Of a stretch of DNA of 64,000 nt, positions 15,209-27,200 are shown in pieces. Under the pieces are notes generated by a model that saw only the letters and a program-made list of their open reading frames with translations, was not told the origin of the DNA and ran no database searches. This stretch comes from an uncultured Acidobacteriota bacterium (GTDB taxonomy: Bacteria > Acidobacteriota > Vicinamibacteria > Fen-336). The stretch is from the NCBI GenBank assembly GCA_902826455.1, contig CADEEV010000023.1, positions 1-64,000 on the forward strand, in the 5' to 3' direction. The translations under genes were made by a program, and so were the position numbers. Every line of letters begins with the position of its first letter. The stretch's first letter is position 1.

Positions 15209-18200
15209 AGTTGACGATCGCGTCCCTCTCCGGCTGGCTCACGCCCAGCAGCGCTTCGGGATCAGTGAGATCGGCGAGCGTCGCGGCCGCCGCGTAGGCG
15301 GCGTCGGCCTCGCCGTTCGGCCGCTGGAGCGTGAAGCGCACCAGGACCGCTCTCCCGTAGGGAGGGAGGGTCAACCGTCCTCGCGCCACGAGCCAGGTCC
15401 AGGGTTCCTCGACCACGACATCGACGCTGTCGGTCGCCGCGGCCGCCGCGTTCGGCCCCGAGCGCACCCAGGCCATCGCCGGAGAGTCGGGGTCCAGGCT
15501 CTCGACGACGGCGAAGGCATCGGAGGCATCGAGCACGCTGTCGCCACTCGAGGAGCGTGTGACCTGCCAGGCTCCGGCCGAGGAATTGTGCGCCTGCTCG
15601 AGGTAGTACCCGACCGGCAGGGGCGCGTCCGTGGTGTTCTCGAGCACGTCGAGCACTCGGACGAAACGGCCGCTCGGCGGCACGAACACGCGGCGCGACA
15701 GACGCAGCCCCTCGAACCACTCGGGCCCGAGGCTCGCCTCGCGGCCCGCCTGGGTGATTCCGGCCGTGGCCCACTGGGAGTAGACGAAGGGACTCTCGGA
15801 TTCTCCGACGACGAACTGGGACCAACCCGCGCAGAAGGGGCGACACAGCCAATCGTCGCCGCTGCCGCTCGCTTCGACCACGCTGTTCCCGCGAGCGAAA
15901 TACGGCTGGAGGTCCGCGCCCGTGAGGTCCACGGGCCAGGCCCCGCGCAACCCGACAGGAACGACCACGTCGGCACGCAGGTTTGCCCTGGGAAGGACCC
16001 AGGCGAACCCGGTGTCGTCGTCCGGCTCTCCGCCCCCGACGGCAATCGCGACGGCAGTGGGCGGCACACGTTGGAAGGTCGCGCGGCCGAATTCATCGAG
16101 GGTGCCGAGCGCGGTCCACAGGGATCCGGGCGCGGAGAGCAAGACCGGAAGCCCCGGAGCCGGATCACCGGTGGACACGGAGACGCCGGTGACGTCGAGC
16201 GTCGCCAACTCCGGATCGGCCGCGAGCACGACCGTCACTTCCGTCGTTTGGGCTTCCAGGACGGTGACTGGCATCGAGCCAGGGCGCCCCGAAACGGGAT
16301 CGTAGACCTCGACGCGATACGTCCCGGGAGGCTCGACGGTCAACGAGAAGCGCCCCTCGGCATTCGTCTCTCCGCGATCGAGGAAGCCGCCGTCACCATG
16401 GACGCCCACGGCGGCGCCGGCCACGGGCGCGCCCCCGTCGTCGAGAACGAGCCCCGTGACGGTTCCGGAGGGAACGAGAACCAGTGCCAGCGAGGTGGCC
16501 GCGGGCGGCACGTGGTCGCCTTCGACGAAGGCTCTATCGAGAGGTTCTTCCAGCGCCACACGCACGCGCCCCGCAGGGACGTCCTGGAATGTGACCCGGC
16601 CCTGTGCGTCGAAGAGCCCGACCGCCTGCCAGGCGGGAGAGTAGCCCTCGAGCGTGAGGGTTGCCTGCACTCCCTCGATGCTCGAAGTCCCCGTCACTTG
16701 AACGACGACGGTGCCCAGCTCGTCGTCGGCCGGCAGCCGCACGAGCAGGCGAGCTTCCTGCCCGTTCGCGACATCCGCCACGGCACGTCCTGGCCGGCGA
16801 CCGGCATCGCTCGCGACGACCACGTAGTCGCCCGCATCGAGACCCTGGAAGGCGAACTCCCCGTCGGCGGCGGCCGTCGTGCGGTCGACGATCGTCCCGG
16901 CTTGCATGAGCACGACCTGGGCGTTGCCGGCGCGCGCTCCCAGGCTGGTTTCCACGCGGCCACCGAGACGCGTTTGCCCGGGGATCGCGAAATTGACGAT
17001 CGCGCGGCGGTCGTCAGCCGTGAGGCCGGTCAGCGCGTCCGGATCGTCGAGCGTGGCCAGGGCGCGCATCTGGGCGGCCAGGCTCGCGTCGTCCGGCGCT
17101 CGCGACACGCTGAAGGTCAAGAGCGCACGTGTGGCGCCCGCCGGGATGCTCCACTCGCGGACGAAGCGGAACTGGCCGGTCGAGCCCTCGGTGCAACCAT
17201 CGCCCGCGTAGTCCTGCTCTCCGGCCACGAAGGAAGCGGCCCCGGGCTGCAGTCCTTCACCTGCGACCACTCCCATGGCGAGCCCGGGACCATTGGGCCG
17301 GGCGATGGCAAAGGAGTCGTTCTCGTCGAGGACGGCGTCGCCACTCGACGTCTCGAGGAGTACCCAGGCTGGCCCGCCGGGACAACCCTCGACCGGCGGA
17401 ACGGGCAGCTCGGCCAGAGATGCGAGAGGCGCATCGATCGGGAGCGCGGTCGTGTTGCGCACGACGGTCAGGGTACGGACGAAAGCGCCTGAGGACGGAA
17501 CGTATTCCTGTTTGCGGACTTCGAGGCCGCCCACGGACTCGCGCAAGTAACGGTGGGCTCGCCCTTCGGCCTCCGCTGCGACGACGTGCTCGTACTCGAC
17601 GCCGTTCACGTCCGTCCGCAAGGCGGGAGACGCCGTCCGATGCCCCGAACAATCGTCGGCCTCGCCGTAGGCACCCAGCGGCCCTGAGAGGATTCCCGCG
17701 ACGATGTGACTGCCACGGGTGAGGAGGCTCGTCTGTGTTTCCGCAGCCTCGAGGACGCTCTCCACCGCGGCCGGCCCGTCGTTCCTGCACGTCGCCGGCG
17801 CGTAGTCTCCCTCGAAGACGATGCGGTAGGGACCAGCGGGCGCCTTGAGCGAGAACGACCCGTCCGGCGCCGTCGACACGACACGCGACCAACGTGCCGA
17901 CGGCGTCGGCGCCTCGAGCACGACGACGCGCGCCTGACGCTCGAGGGGCGCCCCCGCCTCGTCGACGAGGGTGCCTTCGAGCGTCCCCGATGCCGCGAGC
18001 CCCACATCCAGCCTCAGCTCCCGACGGGCTTCGACCGGGGCCCATTCGCTCAGTCCCGGAAGCCGGTCGCCTGCGCTCTCGGCATGGACCCGCACCTGGC
18101 CGGGCCGCACGTGGAGGAACTCGAAGCGTCCCATGGCGTCCGTCGTCTGTTGGCGACCGTCGGGCAGCCGGACGTCGGCGCCGGCCGCGACGTCGCCCGA

Positions 18201-21200
18201 GGACTCTCGAACCGTTCCGGCGACGCTGCCCGTCTCGGGCAGGACGAGGTCCTGGTTCCGCGCCCCGGGCTGCGTATGGTTGAACGGTCGAGCGACGCTC
18301 GCGGTGAGGCCGGAGCCATCGCCGACGAGCGCCGTCACAGTGATCGTCACGTTGTTGCACGACGGGACGGTCGCGCAGAACCTCCAGTGAGGCAGTCCGG
18401 CGAGGATGTAGCCTCCGTTGCCGTCGGTGGTCGTGGTGACGCACGATTGCACCGTGAAGGAATCGTCGGGTCCACACGCCCGAACCGTCGCGTCGACCAC
18501 GGGCTCCGAAGTGGGCTCGAGGATGCGCCCGTAGAGAGCTGCCCCGGGAAGGACGAGATCGACGACGCGCTCCTCGCCAGGCATCAGGGTCACCGTTTCG
18601 GAGCGGCTGGAACCTCCGAGCGAAGCGGTCACCGTCGTCGTGGCGGCGGGAACGTTGACGAACGCGTAGGCTCCGTCCTCCCCTGCGCGGGTGGCGCCGA
18701 CCCCTGAGAGCGTGACGTCGGCGCCGGAAGCCGGCACGCCGCCGCCAAGCAGGATCGTGCCCCGCAGCGTCGCAGCGATCTGAGGCAGCGCGAAGTGGAG
18801 CTCGAGGTCACCGCCAGGCTCGACGCTGCCGTTCTGCTCGAAGGGTGCGCCCGTCACGGGGTCGACGAGAGACACGCGCACGAGACCCGCCGGCAGTGAG
18901 ATGTCCACGCGCCCGGCGACGTCGGTGGTCACGACCCGGTGCCGATCGCCTTCGGGCGCGTCGGGGTCGTTGGTCTCGAGGTGCACGTCCTGGCCCGCGA
19001 CGGGAAGACCGCCGCGTGTGACGGAGACGTGGACCGCCGCACGCGCGGAGATCTGGATCTCGACGCTGCTGGTACCGGGCTCGGCCACCAGCGCAGTGGC
19101 CGAACCCAGAACGACGCCGGCCAGGTCGATCGCCTCGACGAGAGCGGAACCACCTGGAACGCTCTCGGCCACGAAGCGCCCTGCCGAGTCGGCAGCGACG
19201 TGGCGCACGAAGTGTCCGCAGGTGATTCGCACGGGCTGTCCCGATGCCCCGGCGAGACCGGGACGCAGCTGGACCCGTCCCTCGATGCGGCCTTCGGGCA
19301 GCCGGACGGCCCGTCCACCGGGCACAACCAGTTGGAAAGCGCCCGTCTGCCCACCTGGGCCGCGCACCGCCAACAGGACCGAACCTGCCGTTTCCTGGAA
19401 CGACGTCACCTGAGGAGAGGCGAGGGCCGGGAGGCTACCCTCGGCGACGCCAAGAGCCGTCGCGGCGACCGAGTCCCCGGATGGGACGAGGATCCGGAAC
19501 ACCGGCTTGTCCTCCGGAGCACGGACGGCGCCCGCGATCTCAAGGCTCGCGACAGCGTTCTGTCCCGCCTCCACCCGCAGGGGCATCTCCGTGAACGCGA
19601 GGGTGGGGTGCGTGGGGCGACCCGTCTGGATCAGGAGGGCTCCCGGCGGCAGATTCGGGGCGAGGAACGCGCCGGTCGAATCCGCCGCCAGTGTCGTGAC
19701 CAGTGTTCCGTCTTCGAGTCGGACACGGATCACGGCATTCGCCGCCGGCGTCCCGTCCGGTCGGCGCACGACGCCGGATGCGCTCGCAGGCTGCGGGAGC
19801 TCGAGACCGGCCGATACCTGCTGTCCTTCCGACGCGATGGCGGCGCTCGTCTCTGCCGTGATGAAGGGGGAGCGTGGGTGTCGTGCCCGGACGCGGATCG
19901 GAGCGCCGGTCACATCCTCCATCGTGCAGACACCGGCGCTCGTCGTGGTGCAGACGCCCAACGATCCATTGGATGGACCGTCACTCCAGCTCACGATCGC
20001 GTCCGGGAGCGGTTGGCCTCCCGAGGTCACCGACGTCGAGAGCCGGCCGAAGGGCGGGAACGTGAAGTCGGCGATCGCCACCTGATGCTCGGGGATGCTG
20101 AGGGACCGGAAGAGGGTCAGCGGCGAGCGTGAGGCGCGGATCTCGTAGTCCCCCACCACGAGGTCCGTCATCGCGAAGACTCCATGGGCCACCATGGACC
20201 GGTCGCCGCCGGTGCCCGTCACGGTCAACGAAGCCGTGGCCGCGGAACCGTCGGCCTTCGAGACTTGCCCTTGCAGTGTGCCCAGGGCCGGCAGCACCAA
20301 CACGACAGGTGTGCTCTGGTCCGGGGCAACATCGATCGACCGGGTCACCGAGGCGTGGCTATCCCCCGCAAGCGCGCCATGCAGTATGTACGGACCTGGC
20401 GGAACGACCAGGAAGCGGTGCACGGGTGCGGCACGCAGGTCGATCGTCAGGAACGGCGTCGCGTCGATGCGCCCGCCGATGTAGGGCGTCTGGTCCGAAC
20501 GGACGAGCCGCGCCTCGATCACACCCGTGCCATGGAACACGACGTCCTGTCCGGTCCGTCCACTCGGAGCTCCTCCGCTGTCGCCGTACACCTCGAGCTC
20601 CGCGAACTGGGCGCCGGCCCCGAGGTCGGCTACGTTCACGACGCGTACGGCCCGGGCGTGGGCAATCGCCGGCACTGTGAGGTCGAGGCCGCCGATGAGA
20701 TTCCGTTCCTGCCACCAAAGGACGGACCCGGCGGCATCGCGGACCTCGAGCCGCGCCCGCAGGAAGGTGGCGCCCTCGAGACGAATCCGCTCGATGACGG
20801 TGTCGCGCGGGAAGGCGATCTCGAAGAACGGCGTGCCGGCGCCCGGAGAAGCGACGTCGCCCGCGCGCCAGCGGAACGCCGATGCGGCGTCGCGATCGAC
20901 GGCCCCAAGTGTCGGGGTCGAGCTGCTGCTCGCGCGCAGAACCCTGCCGGCCAGGCTCGTGAGATCGATGGAGCCGTTGCTCGGGAAGTCGCCGCGGGTC
21001 GTGGTCGTCTGGCCGCCCGCCTGGGACACCCAGGCCGTGAGCGCGAACCCGGTCCTCGGGACTGCGTGGCGTCCGTCGGACGCGCCGTCCGTCGCGCGAA
21101 TCGCGAACGATCCGTCGCCCAGGGGCATGGCGGCGAGCGGGCGCCCAAAGTAGGGGCTGTCGCTCTTGAGCGAGACGGCCGCGCCGCTCACGGTTGTCGC

Positions 21201-24200
21201 CCCGTCTCCGGCCAGGACCCGGCCAGAGACGAAGCCGTCGTTGGGCGGCAGCGGCTCCAGCGCGCTGAGGAGGCTCTCGGGCACGGCAAAGTTGACGATT
21301 GCGGCCGCATCCTGCGGCGACAGGCCGATCAATGCTTCGGGCGGCAGGCTCTCGAGCCGCGTCACCGAAGCCAGGGCGCGGCTCCGATCGCCCTGCAGCG
21401 CGATGAAGTGCAGCACGGCAGCGCGCCCTCCGGGCTCCAGATGCAGGCCGTCGTACTGGTAGACCAGGCGGCCCGCGTTCATCTCGAGACGCGGGGCCAC
21501 GGACCCGCCTGTACCGGCAGCGATCCCGAGCGGCGGGCGGTGTGGAGCCTGGGCACTGCGCGCGTACCAGTCACCGTCCCGGTCGTCGAGAACGACGTAG
21601 CGGTCGGAAACATCGACGACCTCGTCTCCGGACGACGTCGAGACCGGCTCGATCGGTCCGCCGAGCTGCTCCGCGAGCCCGATGCCCTCCTGGATCGCGA
21701 GGGCGGCGGTCGTGACACCGACATTCGTGACGATGTCCAGGTATCGAACGAAGTAGCCGTCGGCGGGAACGTACACCCGTCGTTCCAGGCGCAGATCCCC
21801 CGTCTCTTGATGGAGCCTCAACTCACGCCGCTCGAGCGCCGAAGCCGCCATCGCTCCCGTTCCCGTGAACGGAAGCGCGATATCGCCCTGGTAGACGGTC
21901 CAGTGCGGTGCACCATCCCCGAACAGCCCCTCGTGCCCCGCGGCCGTGCCGTCCGGCCGGACTCGGAAGCGGAAGCCATTGGCGTCGTCGAGATCCAGGG
22001 GCACGGCGACGGCACTCGACAGCAGACCCAGGTCGACCACGAGCGTCTGTCCGTGGCGATCGAGCTGGCCCGGCGCCTCGGCCCGATCGCCGAGGCCGTC
22101 GTCGGCGGATACCCAGAACGCGCCGGTCGGTATCGCGTCGAAGCGATACCGACCCGAGGCGTCCGTCGTGGCCGTGAACGTTCCACCGACGTACGGCGAG
22201 GGATGCTGAAGGCGCACGACCTGGCTCGAAGCGGCACTGCCGCTGGCGTCGACGACGGAGCCACCGACCGCTCCGAGGCCGACCAGCACGATCTCCACGC
22301 CCACCCGATCGGGGGCCTCCACCGTCAGTCGGAAGCGGGCCACGCCACGGATCCGGTTCGCCACCGAGACGAGCGCGACCTGGTCGGTGTCGATCGGGAG
22401 GTTCGTGAGCTCGAAGACTCCGGCGTCGTCGCTGGCTGCCGACTGGACGCCGCTCGAGACGAGCGCTCCGGCCACGGGTGTCGTGCCATCCGGCCCAAGA
22501 ACTCGACCACTCACTCGTCCGGCGGGGCGCAGCTCGAGGCCGACGTCGAGCACGGCCCCGGGCGCCAACGTGCCCGTCGTACGGGCGCCGCTCGTCCGAA
22601 CCGGGTCGAAAGCGTCGATCGTCACGGCCCCGGCGAGGAGGTTGCCGAGGATCGCGACGCCGCCGGCATCCGTGTCGGCCTGACGCCTGTTTCCGGAGGT
22701 CGCGGTGACATGGACGCCGCTCGCACCCGAGCCGTCCGGGTTGCGGACCCGGACGAAGACCGAGCCCAGGCCCGTGAGGCGGGCCTCGACCCGGGTCGTC
22801 GCGTCCGCGGCGACGCTCCCGGCGATGCGAGCGCGATCGCCCTCGGGCGTATCCACGTCCAGGACGAACGCGCCGACCCTCACGGTCTCGAAAGCGAACG
22901 CACCCTCGGCGTCCGCATGGACGATGCGGGCGCTCCCCGGCAGCGATCCCACCACTCGGGCGCCGGCGTGGGGCGATCCGTCGAAGTTCATCACGGTGCC
23001 CGCGAGCCGGCCCGCCGCGGAAAGCGCCACGTCGAAGGTGACCGACGCGCCGTCGGGCGCCGTGGGCCCCGTGCCGCTGCCGGTCAGGCCGTCGGCGGGG
23101 TTCCGCACGTCGGCCGAGAGCTTCCCGGCGAGAACCTCCGGGAAGAAGGCCACGCCGAGGTCATCCGTGGTGCCATTGGTCAGGGAGGCGTCGCCGTAGG
23201 CCACTGACTGCGCGCGCAGGGAGACGCTCGCGCCGGACACGGACTGCCCGTGAGCGTCGCGGACTCGGACGCTCGCCGCCGCCAGTCCGTTCAGGCGGAC
23301 GTCGACCGACGTCGTCTGGCTTTCGACGACGTCCACCACGCCCCGTCCATAGTCGGGACTGCCCAAGTCGTCCGCTGCGAGCGTCGCGCGGCCGACAGGA
23401 ACGGCATCGAAACGGAAGCTTCCGTCGGGGCCGGTGGTCGCGATCTGCGTCGCCGCTCCGTTCAGGCGAACGCTCGAGGGGGGCGCCGGCGTCACGCCGT
23501 CGGCGCGAAGCACGCGCCCGGAGACCGCGCCGCTGCCGCGAAGCGTCACGTCCAGGATCAGGCACTCGCCGTCTCCGGCCAGGATGCCCTCGCCAGTACC
23601 GGCGAGGAACCCGTCGCCGAGGTTGGCTGCGGCCACCACGCGACCCTCGGGAACGCCGTCGACGACGTAGTGGCCCTGGCCGTCGGTGAGCGTCGCGACC
23701 CGGAAGGTTCCCGACGTGACGAGCACGCGGGCGGCGGCTCGCGGGGCTCCGTTCAGGACCACCGATCCCTGGACCGTGCCCAGACCCTGCGCGACGAGCC
23801 GAACCTCCAGGACCTGACCTTCCTCTTCGAGCGATCCCGCGAAGGACGCCGTCCGCGCCGAGAGGGGATCCTGGGCGGTGACCTCGAACGTTCCCGCCGG
23901 CACGAAGTCGAACGAAAACGCGCCGATGTCCCCGCTCGCCAGGGTCGCAACCTGGCCGAAGACGCGATCCGCCTGTCGCAGGGTCACGATGCCGTAAGGA
24001 ATGGGCTTCGTTCCGTCGCGCTCGAAGAAGTGGCCCCGGACCCGGCCCGTCGAGTTGAGCCGTACCTTGACTTCTTGCGTGGATCCCGGCGCGGCAAGGA
24101 CCGAGGACGCCCGCCCGCCACGGCCCTGCGCGTCGAAGGCCTCCGCGCTGAATGGCCCCTCGAAGACCCCCGGGAACGTCGCCACGCCGTCGTTCGAGAG

Positions 24201-27200
24201 GCTCAGCGCGGCCTCGTACCCGCGCAGCGGGAACTCGGATTCGGCGAGCTTCACGTAGGCGCTCGCGACTGGCCGGTCGAGGCCGTCGACGACGCGGACG
24301 CGCACCGCTCCCTTGCCCTTGAGGCGCAGGTCCTGGACGGCGTCCTGGCCCGCGCGGAGGAACACGCGCTCCTGCACCACGCCGCCCGTCACCGGATCGC
24401 GAGCCGTGAGGCGGTACGACCCCGCGGGCAGGATGCGTGCGAAGCGGAAGGCACCGCTCTCGTTCGTGCGTACGGTGACGTCGGGCAGCACGCCTCCGAC
24501 CGTGACCTCGACCCCGCTCCCCGCCGGCGTCGCGCCATCCGGCAGGAGGACTCGACCCGAGAGCTCTCCGGCCGTCGAATTGACCAGGCGAAGGGTGAAG
24601 GCCACTGCGCTCCCGGCCGTGAGCAGGTTGCCCTGGGCTCCGACGTCGGTCGGGAAGAAGGCCTGGTGCGCCGTGACGCCGATGGGGCCGACGTTGACGC
24701 GCGGTACCGCGAAGCGTCCCTGGACATCCGTGCGGATGCGGTGCGAAACGCCGAAGGCGAGCCCGCAGACGGAGCCGTCGTTCACGAATCGACTCGACCG
24801 GATCGCGACCTCGGCTCCCAGGGCGGGAGCGCCGTCCGGATCGAGGACGAGCCCCGTGACGACGCCCGTGCCCGCGAATTGCAGCACGGCGCGCCCGATC
24901 GCTCCGTCGGAGGAGATCGAAGCCGAGCCCCGGGCGGCATCGACGATCGTTCCGAGCTGCAGGGCCTGCGCGGTGGCCACACCGAGCGGCAGGCCTTCGA
25001 AGCGAACCCGCCCGTCGGGGCCCGTCTTCTTGAACTGGCAGCCGCACGCGTCGGCGCAGGCTCCGAGCAAGCCCACGTCGACGCCGGCGAGGATGCTTCC
25101 GTCCTTGCCGAGTACCGTGAACTCCGCGGTTCCGACCCCGGACAGCGCGATGTTCCGCGTCAGCGTCTGGGCGACGTTCATCACGAAGGAAGCGTCCCCC
25201 GAGCGGACGCCATCGCGCGCGCGCGCGACGACGTGCTGCACGATCCCCGAGCGGGCTTCGATGCCAGGAAGGACGTAGGAGCCGTCGGCGGCGGCAACGG
25301 TCGCACGGTCCCCAACGCTGACGATCGCCTCGGGCTCGGGCGCTCCGGAGGCCGTCGACACGCGTCCCGACAACGAGCCGTACTCGGATTCGGGCGGGAT
25401 CACGATCAGCAGATCACGCCCGATCAGCACGTCGCCCGCAGCGGCGACGCCGCTGAGCGAGGCGCGATCGCGCGTGTTGAGTGCCGTTTGCAGAGTGAAG
25501 GCGCCGGCCGGCATGCCCTCGAACGCGTACTGGCCGGTCGAGTCCGAGGTTGCGAGCCCCAGCAGGGTCGCGGCTTCGTACCAGCGCACCTGCGCTCCGG
25601 CCACCGGTGCGAGCTGCCCGGCGTCCAGCGTGCGCACGGTGCCCGACACGCGAACCGAACCGCTGCTCATCGTGACATCGACGCGCGCCAGCGTGCCGGC
25701 CCGATCGATGCGCCCCGTGGAGTAGCCGGCGAAGATTCCCTTCGAGACGCTGACGGTCACCTGCCCCACCGTGATCCCGTCGACGTGATACCTCCCGGCT
25801 CCGTCGGTTCGGGTGGCGCCGCCGCTCTGAGCATCGGCGACGCTCAGCACCACGACGTCCGCGCCAGGCACGGGCTTTCCCTGGAGGTCGCGCACGATGC
25901 CGGCGACGGATCCCCGGCCCAGCAAGACGAGGTCCAGGACGATCGCTTCGCCGGCGGTCCGGACGTACGACGAGGCACGGCGGAGCGCGCCGGTGGCCGG
26001 ATCCTGGGTGAGCACTCCGAAGGGTCGCCCGCAGGGGTCGCGTCGAACGTAGCGGAACTCGTAGGCTCCCTGGCTCGACACGTCGACTGCGGCCACGCCC
26101 TGGGGCGGCGCGCCGCCACACTCGACGTCCACGTTCGTCGCGTAGGTCACTCGCGCGTTCGTGACCGGGGAACCGTCGGCGTTCACGACCCGCCCGGAGA
26201 CGACGGCACCCGCATCCGTGAGACGCGAGGCCAGGGACACGGAGCGGCTGGGTCCGGAGGCGCCACGACCGTCGCGTATCCCGGCCACGGTCAGCTCGGT
26301 CGGCACGTAGGGCCCCTCGGGCTGAGCGAGCATGCCGAGCACGAGCCGCCCCGAGAGCTGCCGACGCGCGACGCGAACTTCGTTGTCGGGGATCGCGTAG
26401 TGCGTCACGTCGGCCGCGGACGTGGCCTCGACCGCGCGATCGAACAACAGGGCGAGGTGCTGGCCGAAGGGCCCGGAGCCGGCGAGGATCTCCGGGCCGA
26501 TCACGGTCGCCGAGACCAGGCGGGCGCCGTCGGACTCCAGCAGGCCCGTGCGGGGCACTTCGACCGGGTCGCCCGCGGGGCCGCGGCGCAGTTGGAGCCG
26601 CAGCGGGCGCGAGGCATCGAGCGTCAGTCGAGAGCCGCTGGCGAGGTCCGGCAGGTCGAAGCGGGCGAAACGGCCGTCGCCCATGGGGAGCGTGACGGAC
26701 ACGTCGAGCGATCCTTCGGGCGTGGCCAGCTCGAGGGTGTAGGGAGAAGCGGTGAGGTCTGTCACGAGCGCCAGGAGGCGACGGCCGTCCGGCGACAGCG
26801 GGACGATCGTGCTCGAGGCGATCGCGATCGGACCGTCCGTCGAGGAACGCCGACCGGCCGCGTCGACCAGGGTGAGAGCGACCGGCGATGCCGCATCGAC
26901 GCCGATCGCGAGGAGGTCCCGCGAGGCCGCAGCGCGCTCCGAGCTCTCGCGCTCGAAGCCCGTGGCCCCGCCGGAAGCGGGCATCGCCGCCTCGAGGACC
27001 CCACCTATGGCCTCTGAGAAGGCGCGGCCCGCCTCGGTCTCGCGAAGCAGCTGGTCGAAGCCGGGGTCGACGGGGGCCGGCCCGTGGAAGTCGAAGAGGA
27101 GGTCGCGCACGGAGTCGACGGCAGGCGCCCCGAGCTCGATCCGCAGGCCGGCCTCGGCCAGTGCGAGCACCTTCTCCGAAGCCCGAGCCTTGCTGACGCG

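Noticed and set aside
20184-27017. Open frames of more than 1,000 codons opposite the giant gene (20184-23207 and 23250-27017, plus strand)
   Set aside because: Arg/His/Gly/Ala-rich translations without signal peptides or motifs, while the minus-strand frame has regular repeats throughout.
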